Of a DNA stretch of 64,000 bases, positions 1-8,580 are shown piece by piece. A program made the translations under genes and the position numbers. The DNA lies in contig NZ_CP048000.1 of the NCBI RefSeq assembly GCF_009931695.1, forward strand, positions 3,923,501-3,987,500, written 5' to 3'. This DNA is from Anaerocolumna sedimenticola. GTDB taxonomy: Bacteria > Bacillota > Clostridia > Lachnospirales > Lachnospiraceae. The notes under the pieces were generated by a model. That model was not told where the DNA came from. It made no database searches and worked only from the letters and a program-made list of their open reading frames with translations. The number at the start of each line of letters is the position of its first letter. The first letter of the stretch is position 1.

Positions 1-411
1 TAACGATACTTTGATATGGTAAGTTTCCCCCTGCATTACGCTATCTTCCTGATTACTGAAATATCCGAGAATCTGATAAACCGTTTTTTCAGCCGGATTA
101 TCCGGTTCTTCCATAAGAGAACGTTCCACATAATTCAAAACGAAAAACAGTGCAGTTACTACATGTCTGCACGCACCCTCTTCCTTTAGATGTTCCGAAC
201 AATTACATTTATGTTCAAATGATCCATCAGGGGAAACATGAATCGTAACCAAATATTCAAAATTTTCCCTGACTGTAATACGATATTGCTGTTTAGAATT
301 GGACCAAGTGGCATTCACCACATGATTTTGTTTGTAATCCTGCAACCCTCTTGCATAAACGGTTTCACTTGCTGCTAAATTTCTTATTCCCATTCTGGAT
401 AATCGTATCAT
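1..411 (-). CDS. SWIM zinc-finger protein, N-terminal part (gene continues beyond base 1)
   Basis: The frame opens at ATG 411, about 7 nt after AAAAGGAG, and stays open for 137 codons to the window edge. Residues 69-83 carry CxC-x9-CxH (C69, C71, C81, H83), the SWIM zinc-finger signature. In Clostridia such an N-terminus most often belongs to a long SWIM/SNF2-type helicase-like protein, but a stand-alone SWIM protein cannot be excluded because the rest is outside the window. SWIM fingers are thought to bind DNA or proteins. The SWIM call is firm; the helicase extension is inference. Confidence 0.8.
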   Translation of the reverse strand, partial: MIRLSRMGIRNLAASETVYARGLQDYKQNHVVNATWSNSKQQYRITVRENFEYLVTIHVSPDGSFEHKCNCSEHLKEEGACRHVVTALFFVLNYVERSLMEEPDNPAEKTVYQILGYFSNQEDSVMQGETYHIKVSL

Positions 412-653
412 TTCGTAACTCCTTTTACTTGTCCAATCTTTGCATCCTATTATTATACCACAATTTTGGGATAAATGTTAAGTTTATTCCTATTTTTACA
501 AAGAAATATATAAGTAATTTTATATATAGCGGAATTGAATTTCTGAAGATGAAAGATTGAGATTTAATATTAAGAAAGGAAATTAGAAAAATCATTAGGC
601 TTATATAAAACAAAATTAATACAGCCAGTACGGATTCAAACCTTAATAAGGAT

Positions 654-884
654 TTAACAAGCGGCTTTGACTGTTTTATCTTTCCGAAACATAGAATACA
701 GTCCGGATATTAAACAAATCACTATACCAAGTAACGCTATAACTAATTCCAGGTAGGTTCCTTTCGAGAGTATTATTATTGAAATTCCCCAAATAAAAAA
801 CGGAAATGCCAGAATTGCAAATAAAGTACCGCTGATTAATTTATGATATTTACTTTTTCGAATTGCCGATATCATTTCTTTCAT
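654..884 (-). CDS. small two-helix membrane protein, unknown function
   Basis: This 76-residue protein starts at ATG 884 with AGGAG 6 nt upstream. Residues about 15-38 and 46-66 are strongly hydrophobic, giving two predicted transmembrane helices. A basic N-terminus (KEMISAIRKSKYHK) and a basic C-terminal tail suggest both ends face the cytoplasm. No family was recognised. It stands alone between the SWIM gene and the GGDEF/EAL gene, with no obvious operon partner. The good ribosome site and clean membrane topology are the reasons for calling it real. Confidence 0.6.
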   Translation of the reverse strand: MKEMISAIRKSKYHKLISGTLFAILAFPFFIWGISIIILSKGTYLELVIALLGIVICLISGLYSMFRKDKTVKAAC

Positions 885-1277
885 AACTAACTCCTATGCT
901 TCCAATTAATACTATTACGAGTAAAAACTTATTAATTTTTTAACAAAAAATTTTATCTATATATAAAACGATTTAAACATTAAAAAAGTTTCACAATTCT
1001 TACAATTTTTTAAAAAAAGTTTTAGAAAATATAAATATGGTATTATTAAATACTATTATTAACCCTGTTATTGTATCATAAGGAGAAATTACGAAACTAG
1101 ATTCTTTAAGAAATATTTTTATAAGAAATATTTTTTCATGAATTAACATGTTTCTCTTTCAGGCGTTTTCTTATAATAAAACAAATTGCTCGTAATAAGA
1201 TAAAAAAACCTGTCACAATAAAAACAATCTGCTTGTGACAGGTCAATTAAAACTGCAATTTAAAACCATTTACCCTA
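885..1277. other. intergenic region, AT-rich
   Basis: Very AT-rich spacer between two leftward genes. Apart from the terminator hairpin at 1208-1243 and a short direct repeat (AAGAAATATTTTT, twice near 1108-1135), nothing codes convincingly here. Confidence 0.5.
1202..1243 (-). terminator. intrinsic terminator after the GGDEF/EAL gene
   Basis: Perfect 11-bp stem (ACCTGTCACAA at 1208-1218 pairing with 1233-1243), followed on the minus strand by seven T (A-run 1202-1208). It lies 35 bp past the stop codon at 1278. Confidence 0.85.
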
Positions 1278-4079
1278 TTAAAACAATAATTTCTCTAATT
1301 CCTCCATTGGCATAGGTTTATAGAAAAAATAACCCTGAACCATATCACAGTGATTCTCTTTCAAAAATCTTGCCTGATCCAGTGTTTCTACCCCTTCCGA
1401 TATAACCTTTAATCCTAACCCTTTGGCAAGATTAATAATATTAGCAATAACAATCTTATCTTTATCATCCATAACATCATAGGTTAAAAAGTCTTTATCC
1501 AGCTTAAGAATATCAACCGGTAAAGTTTTTAACAGATTTAAGGATGAAAATCCGGAACCAAAATCATCTATTGAAATAAGAAATCCTTTTTCACGCAGGT
1601 TACCCAAAAATCTTTTTAAACGGTCTAATCCATTTAAGAAAATACTCTCTGTGATTTCTATTTCAATAAGGTTCGTGGGCAGATTATATTTACGAATTAA
1701 ATACTCCAGCTTCTGGATAAATAAATCGTCATCAATATGAAGTCTGGATACATTTACGGATATGATTACCGGATTTTTTCCCATATCCAGCCATCTTCTC
1801 AACATTTTAAAGGCTTCTTCATAAACATAAAAATCTAACTCCAATATAAAACCGTTTTTCTCAAATATAGGAATAAACTCCGATGGATTCATAATCTCTC
1901 CATTACGGGTTTTCCATCTTACTAAAGCTTCTGCACCGGTGATGTTTAAGGATCTTAGTTCAATTTTCGGCTGCATGTATACGATGAATTCATGACTCGT
2001 AAGTGCCGTATGCATCCTGTTTTCAATCATTTTTTCTTTGGTAATGGTCTTATGTAAGTTCTCATCATAGATGGATAAGGTACTTTTATGAAAACCTTTT
2101 AATCTTTTTCTGGCCATATTTGCCTTGTCCATAGCAATACTTAAAACCTTATCCTCTTTCGTCATAAAATAAATTCCGCTGATTATAATCGGATTAATTT
2201 TAGGAAAATAAGTTCGATAATCCTGATTTATGGCTTGAAATATGATTTTTATTCTATCTAAGATCTCTTCTTTGTTCTTATAAAGAAGTAAGCAAACAAA
2301 TATGTCCCCGCTAATCCGGCAGAATAATTCCATAGGATAAAGATGTTTGGATATTTTTTCGGCGTAGAATTTTAAAATATCATTACCTATTGAATATCCC
2401 CATTCGTCATTAATGTATTTAAATTTATCAAAATCAGAATATACAATAGCATATTGAAACTCTTTTGAACTGGCAATTAGTTTCATTGCCTCTGCTTCAA
2501 ATTTGGACAATGTAAGTAAACCTGTTAAATTATCCTTGGATTTTACCCGTTCCATAAACCCGGTTACATCGGAGGAACAAAGCAGATTCATCTTCTGTCC
2601 GTTTGGCATATCTACAGTCGAAGCTGTTGTACTAAGCCATGCACCTAATTTTTTATTATAAGCTTCAACTGAATAGCGTTTATTTGCATGATCCAGTCCA
2701 TTTAAAGGGCAGGCAGCACATGGTTTACTGCGGCCGAATATGGCATTATAACATAATTCTCCCAGTTTTACATTAGGAAACAGTTTTTCCGTATATTCGC
2801 TGACATATAACAGTTCGTATGTACCTGCTTTTATTGCATAATTACTTAGCTTTTGATTATTTAACATCGCCTGGGTGAAGAAAATTTCATTATTTAATTC
2901 TTCTTTATTACGAAGCTGCAATATATAATTACTTACAACTTTCGTGATGATTAACAGGGTATTTAACAAGGATTTTGGCCAAATACGGGTTCTTTCGCAA
3001 TCTTCAAAATTTATGGTTCCAATAAATTGATTGGAATCATAAATGGCACATTGCACGAATGACTTTATACCCATTTGTTCATAAAGCTGTTTTAACTCCG
3101 GATTAATATCCACCTTTGTTATATCATCAAAATAGTAAATACTGTTATTGGTAAATATACTTTTATATTGTTGGCTAAGTGAATCGGTTTCCGGAATAAG
3201 TATGCAGGGAGAAATTCCATCATTAAGCCATTCATAAGATACTCTTGCTTTTTGATTTATTGTTTCATCTTCAAATATGGTAATTCGGGATAAATTATAA
3301 AATTTTCCGATTTCAGTAAATATTTTATTAATTGATACTTCAACTGAATTATCTTCGCTTAAAATATCAAATGTGTAGTTTAATAACCTTTTTTCCGCAT
3401 CTAAGATATCTTCATAATTCTGTTTTTTCTTTTTCTTATTTCTCTTCTGTTCCATTTCACCTTCAAAGATGTTACTATTCAGCTCGGAATTATAGAGGAC
3501 AAATTTATCTTTCCCGCTTATTTTAGCTTTGTTTAATGCAATATCTGCTTTTTGAAACAGTTCCTCATAAGTTGTCCCATCCTTGGGAAAGATTGAGATC
3601 CCAATGCTGACAGTTAACTTTACATCTGCTTTTAGCCCCGGAAGCTTTTCTCTTACAAGACTGCATATGGTTTCAGCTATATAAAAAATATCATCCTGAC
3701 TTTTTATATTATTATGTATTACTACAAATCCATCTCCATCAATTCTGCCTATTATATCTTCTTCCTCTATCGATTGAGCTAAATATGCCGCAAATGTTTC
3801 AAGAACAATATCACCATATATATGTCCGCAGGTTTCATTTATCCTTTTTAAATTGTCAATATCAATTAACAGAAAGGAATGATTTCCAATGAAATCTTTA
3901 TTCAGACTTTCTATCAGATGCTTTTCGATTTTATTTATTACTGTTTTTTTGTTAAATAATTGCGTCTGGCTATCCCTTTCTCCACGAAAGATCGGATTAA
4001 TCCATTTATACGCATTATTATTTTTTTCAGTTAACTCATTCTGAAGCTTACCATTTTCTTCTTTATACGTCATATCCAA
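1278..4079 (-). CDS. GGDEF-GAF-PAS-GGDEF-EAL protein, probable c-di-GMP phosphodiesterase
   Basis: A 933-residue cytoplasmic protein with no membrane segment. Domains in order: GGDEF-like (about 35-205, motif degenerate to DGDGF), GAF-like (about 240-395), a PAS-like segment with a PCAACP cysteine pair (about 400-510), a second GGDEF-like domain whose motif is SGDIF (about 515-675), and EAL (about 690-930). The EAL domain keeps EALVRW, NVS, EITES, DDFGSGFSSL, LKLDK, EGVET and QGYFFYKP, the residues used for metal binding and c-di-GMP hydrolysis. Both cyclase sites are degraded, so net phosphodiesterase activity is inferred, possibly gated by GTP or a GAF/PAS ligand. A TTG at 4079 lies 9 nt from AAAAGGAG; ATG 4073 is a less well spaced alternative. 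Confidence 0.88.
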   Translation of the reverse strand: MDMTYKEENGKLQNELTEKNNNAYKWINPIFRGERDSQTQLFNKKTVINKIEKHLIESLNKDFIGNHSFLLIDIDNLKRINETCGHIYGDIVLETFAAYLAQSIEEEDIIGRIDGDGFVVIHNNIKSQDDIFYIAETICSLVREKLPGLKADVKLTVSIGISIFPKDGTTYEELFQKADIALNKAKISGKDKFVLYNSELNSNIFEGEMEQKRNKKKKKQNYEDILDAEKRLLNYTFDILSEDNSVEVSINKIFTEIGKFYNLSRITIFEDETINQKARVSYEWLNDGISPCILIPETDSLSQQYKSIFTNNSIYYFDDITKVDINPELKQLYEQMGIKSFVQCAIYDSNQFIGTINFEDCERTRIWPKSLLNTLLIITKVVSNYILQLRNKEELNNEIFFTQAMLNNQKLSNYAIKAGTYELLYVSEYTEKLFPNVKLGELCYNAIFGRSKPCAACPLNGLDHANKRYSVEAYNKKLGAWLSTTASTVDMPNGQKMNLLCSSDVTGFMERVKSKDNLTGLLTLSKFEAEAMKLIASSKEFQYAIVYSDFDKFKYINDEWGYSIGNDILKFYAEKISKHLYPMELFCRISGDIFVCLLLYKNKEEILDRIKIIFQAINQDYRTYFPKINPIIISGIYFMTKEDKVLSIAMDKANMARKRLKGFHKSTLSIYDENLHKTITKEKMIENRMHTALTSHEFIVYMQPKIELRSLNITGAEALVRWKTRNGEIMNPSEFIPIFEKNGFILELDFYVYEEAFKMLRRWLDMGKNPVIISVNVSRLHIDDDLFIQKLEYLIRKYNLPTNLIEIEITESIFLNGLDRLKRFLGNLREKGFLISIDDFGSGFSSLNLLKTLPVDILKLDKDFLTYDVMDDKDKIVIANIINLAKGLGLKVISEGVETLDQARFLKENHCDMVQGYFFYKPMPMEELEKLLF

Positions 4080-4330
4080 ATTAATAGTCTCCTTTTATTC
4101 TTTTATTGTAAACGATATAGACATATTCGGTTTTAATTAAAAATAAAAAGATAATTTTCTCTAATTAACAGAGTTAATTTTAAATATTTTTTGTTAAAAT
4201 GACTATTTTCTCTATTATATTACATTAACAATTATATGGCAATCGTATTAAAAGTAAAATGTTCATTTTTCAAGATTTAAGTACTCTTTCGTAAAACCAT
4301 CCCGGAATTTTATGATTTCTAAATTTAACA
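4080..4330. other. AT-rich intergenic region upstream of the GGDEF/EAL gene
   Basis: Presumably holds the promoter of the GGDEF/EAL gene, but no clear -35/-10 pair could be chosen in this low-complexity sequence. The remainder of the gap, 4331-4469, contains the terminator and repeat listed separately. Confidence 0.4.
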
Positions 4331-4362
4331 AAAAGCATGCACATAATATCACGCATGCTTTT
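4331..4362 (-). terminator. terminator-like hairpin downstream of the GH95 gene
   Basis: AAAAGCATGC (4331-4340) pairs with GCATGCTTTT (4353-4362), and the stem extends with flanking AAC/GTT. On the minus strand it ends in a T-rich tail. It sits just beyond repeat family B, the same arrangement as at 34.0-34.2 kb. Confidence 0.75.
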
Positions 4363-4370
4363 GTTAATTT

Positions 4371-4465
4371 CCGCGAAAGCAAAGTGAGAATTAGCAAGCT
4401 TGCTTGTAATAATTCGAACGTGCACGCGAACCGAAGAAACTCGCAAAGCGTGTTTCTTCCGGTTT
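4371..4465 (-). repeat. dispersed repeat family B, copy 1
   Basis: About 95 bp matching 34015-34107 (opposite strand) at roughly 80% by eye. It contains an imperfect hairpin (AACCGAAGAAAC at 4429-4440 with GTTTCTTCCGGTT at 4452-4464), a GCAAGCTTGC palindrome near 4395, and the conserved stretch GCGAAAGCAAAGTGAGAATT. Read on the minus strand it is followed by a terminator-like hairpin. It begins 5 bp past the GH95 stop codon. Confidence 0.75.
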
Positions 4466-4469
4466 ATTT

Positions 4470-6713
4470 TTAACTGAAAATATAGGGGATGCCATTTATA
4501 AGATTAATTTCCTGTTTAACACCTTTATAGGATACCTGGCACTTTCTGTCTTTCTTTGACAGAAGCTTTGCAAACTTAAGTTGACCATTCTCCCAAAAAA
4601 GGTCAACGGTAATATTTCCTCTTGCAAGAAGCCCGGTAACACTTCCCGTTTCCCAAACCTCCGGCAGTGCAGGCAACAAGCGAAGAATTCCGTTATGGCT
4701 TTGCAGCAGCATTTCAGCTATGGAAGTAGTCAGACCGGTATTTCCGTCTAACTCATATACGTGGTCAAAAGCATAAGCGCCTCTTGTGGGGGGATGATAG
4801 ACGAGATTATTTGGTTCTAACAGATGACTGGTCATGCTTTTTATATGCATATATGCTTCGTCACCATTAGAAAGTCGTGCTTCATATAATATGAGCATTG
4901 ACCTTGCCCATCCGGTATCTTCCCAGTTTTCTTCCGGTATTAGTTTTCCGTCGATCGTTTTCTTGGCAGCCTCACATAATTCAGGTGTTTCCTCTAAAGT
5001 CAGCTGTGAAAACGGGAACAATCCGAGTAAATGGCTGGTATGTCTGTGCTGCGGGTCTACTGGGGGTAACTTATGGCTCCATTCTGCTATGGTTCCTTCT
5101 TTAGTAATCCGATATGGCATTAATTTTGGAAGTTTTTCACTTACCTCCTTGTAAAGCACGGAATCTTCCAACTGAAGGATACTGCAGGAAGCCAGATAAA
5201 CCTGAAACAATTCCCGGATCATAAGTATTTCATAAGTACAGCCATTACTGATCTGGAAAGGCATATCCTTATATAAAAAGCTATTTTCCGGAGATATGGA
5301 AGGACCGCTGGTGAGGTATCCTGTTGTTTCGTCTTCAAAAACATAACGGTTAAAAAAGCCTGCAGCCGATTGAATCAGCGGAAATGCGGTATTACGCAAG
5401 AATTCCGCATCCTCCGTAAACAGATAACGCTCCCACAACTGCATGAGCACCCATATACCTCCGGTTGGGCAGGGTGCAATCGGCGAAGCCCAATAAGGAG
5501 CGGCATATCCCCAGGCATTGGATACAAGTTCACCTACCCAGCCATTCAGTCCATAGGATTCTTTGGCTGTTATTTCTCCGGAATGGGATAAGTCATCCTT
5601 GATCCAGTCAAACAGCGGTTCTACAGTTTCAGTAAGGTTGGTTATTTCGGCTGGCCAATAATTCATCTGTGTGTTAATATCCAAATGCATATCGCAGGTC
5701 CAACCAATACGGCATGCTACATTATCATTCCAAATTCCCTGGAGATGAGCCGGAAGCCTGGAATCATTTCTGGAACTTGATAGTAATAGATAACGGCCAT
5801 ACTGAAAAAGAAGCGGAATTTTTTCGACAAGGGAATCTTTCCCTGAAAGTTTAAGATGAACTCTTTCCATCAGTTTTCTAATATCTTTTATATGTTCGTC
5901 TCGTATTTTAGCAAATTCTTTATCCATACAATTCTTTACTTGCTCTTTTACTTCTTCCTTTAATTTTATACGTCCTATTTCTTTTGAACTAAACTCTCTT
6001 TTAAAGTCAGTATTCATATAGAAATACAGTCGTATATCCCTGGCATTGCTGATATAAAGTCCATCCAACGCAGTGTCACAGATGCCATCGGTAATAACAT
6101 GCCCGTAACCAGCCAGCATAACTCCGCTTAATTCATCACAATGTTTCGTTTCATATGCAAAACAGGTAAATTGCAGGGAGTTCTCACTGTATTCCGTATC
6201 ACCAAAGCTGTTTCCCGGGTGAAAGGTAATTTTGATTTTACGGTTTTCTCTAAAAACCAGATGATATATCATAATATTATCCGGATGGGAAACAAAAACC
6301 TCTTCTTTTACCGTATCCTGCCCTATACTGAAAGTACAATCAGCTATACCATCCATAATATTTAGATTTCTTTCGTAGTTGGAGACCTCTTCAGGTGAGG
6401 CCCCATAATCTATCTGAAGATAACCCACCGGCAGATTGGTCCCGTAATTTTTACGTATTCCGATAAATTTTTCAGCGATTTTATGAACTTTTTCATAATC
6501 TCCTATGATTGCCTGCTCCCGCATTTTATAGAAGGCTTTTTCAGCATCTTTTTGATTATTGTTACTGCTCTTTTCACCGCTGTAAAATGTATTTTCAGAC
6601 AGGTCAATACGGCTTACCAGATTACCGGATGATATCATCGCTCCCATATGCCCGTTTCCCAGTGGATAACCCTCACTCCATTTATTAGCAGGCTGTTTAC
6701 TTGATATATTCAT
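4470..6713 (-). CDS. GH95 family alpha-L-fucosidase/galactosidase, cytoplasmic
   Basis: A 747-residue protein, the usual GH95 length, without signal peptide. It shows the N-terminal WSEGYPLGNGHMGAM motif, the LPAHLQGIWND and LDINTQMNYWPAE block (the two Asn that activate water in AfcA-type enzymes), GPSISPENSF with the likely catalytic Glu, and ELDGNTGLTTSIAEML with the supporting Asp. GH95 enzymes are inverting alpha-1,2-L-fucosidases, and some are alpha-L-galactosidases. As the last gene after a sugar ABC transporter it probably trims imported fucosylated oligosaccharides inside the cell; the glycan itself is inferred. ATG 6713 follows AAGGAGAATGAGG. Confidence 0.9.
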   Translation of the reverse strand: MNISSKQPANKWSEGYPLGNGHMGAMISSGNLVSRIDLSENTFYSGEKSSNNNQKDAEKAFYKMREQAIIGDYEKVHKIAEKFIGIRKNYGTNLPVGYLQIDYGASPEEVSNYERNLNIMDGIADCTFSIGQDTVKEEVFVSHPDNIMIYHLVFRENRKIKITFHPGNSFGDTEYSENSLQFTCFAYETKHCDELSGVMLAGYGHVITDGICDTALDGLYISNARDIRLYFYMNTDFKREFSSKEIGRIKLKEEVKEQVKNCMDKEFAKIRDEHIKDIRKLMERVHLKLSGKDSLVEKIPLLFQYGRYLLLSSSRNDSRLPAHLQGIWNDNVACRIGWTCDMHLDINTQMNYWPAEITNLTETVEPLFDWIKDDLSHSGEITAKESYGLNGWVGELVSNAWGYAAPYWASPIAPCPTGGIWVLMQLWERYLFTEDAEFLRNTAFPLIQSAAGFFNRYVFEDETTGYLTSGPSISPENSFLYKDMPFQISNGCTYEILMIRELFQVYLASCSILQLEDSVLYKEVSEKLPKLMPYRITKEGTIAEWSHKLPPVDPQHRHTSHLLGLFPFSQLTLEETPELCEAAKKTIDGKLIPEENWEDTGWARSMLILYEARLSNGDEAYMHIKSMTSHLLEPNNLVYHPPTRGAYAFDHVYELDGNTGLTTSIAEMLLQSHNGILRLLPALPEVWETGSVTGLLARGNITVDLFWENGQLKFAKLLSKKDRKCQVSYKGVKQEINLINGIPYIFS

Positions 6714-6737
6714 TTTTCCTCATTCTCCTTATAAAAA

Positions 6738-6764
6738 CAGGGATTGGCTGAACTGCCATCCCTG
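6738..6764 (-). terminator. hairpin with T-run between malG-like and GH95 genes (attenuator)
   Basis: CAGGGAT..GGC pairs with GCC.ATCCCTG around a short loop; the minus strand then reads CTGTTTTTAT just ahead of the GH95 ribosome site. Its position inside an otherwise continuous operon suggests partial termination lowering GH95 expression relative to the transporter. Confidence 0.65.
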
Positions 6765-6801
6765 AAATTTTATACTTAGTGACTAAGTTTGACACAGCGG
6801 T

Positions 6802-7620
6802 CTATTCTTTTACTGCTCCGGAGGTCATACCACCGATAATATATTTTTGTCCGATTAAGTAAACCAGTATAACCGGTATACAGGTTAGAATAATATCGGC
6901 AAATATATAGTTCCAATAATTTTTATTTTTACCAAAAAACTGATAAACCGCCATTGTCATAGGGAAGAGTTTACTCTGGCTGGATAAGTATAAAGGTGTC
7001 AGGAAATCATTCCAAACTCCCATGAACTGAAGAATAAAACAGGTTATCAGAGTAGGTTTTAACAGCGGCATGATAATTTTAAAGAATAGAGCTATAGGCC
7101 CTGCACCGTCAATAACCGCTGCTTCATCAAGTTCAACCGGTATGGATAAAATAAAGTTTCGTATGGTAAATACACAAAAAGGTATCATTGCACTGGTAAA
7201 GGTTATAATAATTCCTGTTCTGGAATCTGTTAAGTTAACAACGTCAAGAACCTTAACCAAAGTAACGTAGTTTACAGGGAAAAACAAACCGCATAAGATA
7301 AAGTAGTACAAAAACATATTACATTTAGTACGCTTTCTGCACATAACAAAGGAAGCCATGGCGCAGGAGATAACTCCTACTACGGTAGAAACTAATGCAT
7401 AGGTAAGACTGTTGGAAAATCCCTGAATTAATTTACCCTGCTGTATTACTTCGGTATAATTACTGAAAAACCATTCGGTAGGCAGGGATAGTTTCATTCT
7501 GGCTGCTTCTCCTTTGGATTTAAAGGAGTTAATGAGTACCATATAGAAAGGTATTGCTACGGTAAGGCTTAATAGAATGCAGACAATCTGTTTTAAAACC
7601 GTTTTAATTATTTTACTCAT
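6802..7620 (-). CDS. carbohydrate ABC transporter permease, MalG/AraQ type
   Basis: 272 residues with about six hydrophobic segments. The cytoplasmic loop ELDEAAVIDGAGPIALFFKIIMPLLKP is the EAA motif (EAA..DGA......I.LP) that docks the ATPase. The C-terminal GGMTSGAVKE is typical of CUT1 inner subunits. Its ATG overlaps the stop codon of the preceding permease by one base, so the two are translationally coupled. No ATPase gene is nearby; CUT1 systems often share one MsmX-like ATPase encoded elsewhere. Confidence 0.92.
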   Translation of the reverse strand: MSKIIKTVLKQIVCILLSLTVAIPFYMVLINSFKSKGEAARMKLSLPTEWFFSNYTEVIQQGKLIQGFSNSLTYALVSTVVGVISCAMASFVMCRKRTKCNMFLYYFILCGLFFPVNYVTLVKVLDVVNLTDSRTGIIITFTSAMIPFCVFTIRNFILSIPVELDEAAVIDGAGPIALFFKIIMPLLKPTLITCFILQFMGVWNDFLTPLYLSSQSKLFPMTMAVYQFFGKNKNYWNYIFADIILTCIPVILVYLIGQKYIIGGMTSGAVKE

Positions 7621-8519
7621 TATTGCTGCACCTCCTTCTTACTCATAACCCTAACTACCAGAACACCGATAACTGCCGTAATAATCAAAAGAATTGCATT
7701 CAGTGCGGTAGACATACCGTATTGTCCGCTGGAATAAAGCTGATAGGAATAGGTTGTTAATACTTCTGTGGCATGACCCGGACCGCCATTTGTCAATACA
7801 TATATAATATCAAAAACTTTTAATCCATAAGTAATACCGAAGACGAGGTTAATCATGATTGCCCCTGATAACATGGGAAGAGTAATATGAACAAGCCTTT
7901 GCCAGAAGTTTGCTCCGTCAATTTGTGCCGCTTCATAATAAGATTTTGGTATTGTATTTAAACCGGCCAAGAAGATGGTCATTACGTAACCGATACCACG
8001 CCATGCATCTACGCCATAAATAGATTTCCACACTACAGATAAGTCAGACAGCCATTTTTGTTTTAATATTCCCAGATGCAAAGCATCCAAAATTGCATTT
8101 AATAAACCGGTATTATAATTTAAAATTGACTTAAATACTAAGCCTATAATTACAAAAGGAAGGATGGATGGCAGATATAACAAGGTTCTGTATAATCCTT
8201 TTCCCTTAAGTCCCTCCTGCAGCATAATTGCAAGTAGCAGAGCAGGTATTAATTTAACGATATTTGATATAATAGTAAAGACAACGGTATGGGAAATACC
8301 TAATACATAATTTTTATTGGAGGTAAAGATATCAATATAATTTTGTAAGCCTACAAAATGTACTCCATTTGATAATGTTCTGTTACTCCAATCCGTAAAA
8401 GAATAAAATATACCAAGTAAACTAGGCAGTAAATAAAAGCAAACATAGAGTACTAAAGGGATAATTAAAAACCACTGCGGATATATATTTTTTTGTTCAC
8501 TGCTAACCCTCTTTTCCAA
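7620..8519 (-). CDS. carbohydrate ABC transporter permease, MalF/LacF type
   Basis: 299 residues with about six transmembrane helices and the EAA loop YYEAAQIDGANFWQRLVHITLP. It pairs with the MalG-like subunit encoded directly downstream to form the channel of a CUT1 sugar importer. The N-terminus is short and polar before the first helix, as usual for this family. The gene lies between the binding-protein gene (61-bp gap) and the second permease (1-bp overlap). Substrate is not readable from the sequence; the GH95 neighbour points to fucose-containing oligosaccharides. Confidence 0.92.
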   Translation of the reverse strand: MEKRVSSEQKNIYPQWFLIIPLVLYVCFYLLPSLLGIFYSFTDWSNRTLSNGVHFVGLQNYIDIFTSNKNYVLGISHTVVFTIISNIVKLIPALLLAIMLQEGLKGKGLYRTLLYLPSILPFVIIGLVFKSILNYNTGLLNAILDALHLGILKQKWLSDLSVVWKSIYGVDAWRGIGYVMTIFLAGLNTIPKSYYEAAQIDGANFWQRLVHITLPMLSGAIMINLVFGITYGLKVFDIIYVLTNGGPGHATEVLTTYSYQLYSSGQYGMSTALNAILLIITAVIGVLVVRVMSKKEVQQ

Positions 8520-8580
8520 TAGGGCCTTTGAAAAATAGAATTTTTCGCCGGCCCCATATTTATATAATTCTGGTTTTAAA

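Noticed and set aside
425..613. Overlapping short frames on both strands near 351-613
   Set aside because: Low-complexity, Ile/Phe/Leu-rich translations from AT-rich DNA with no ribosome site.
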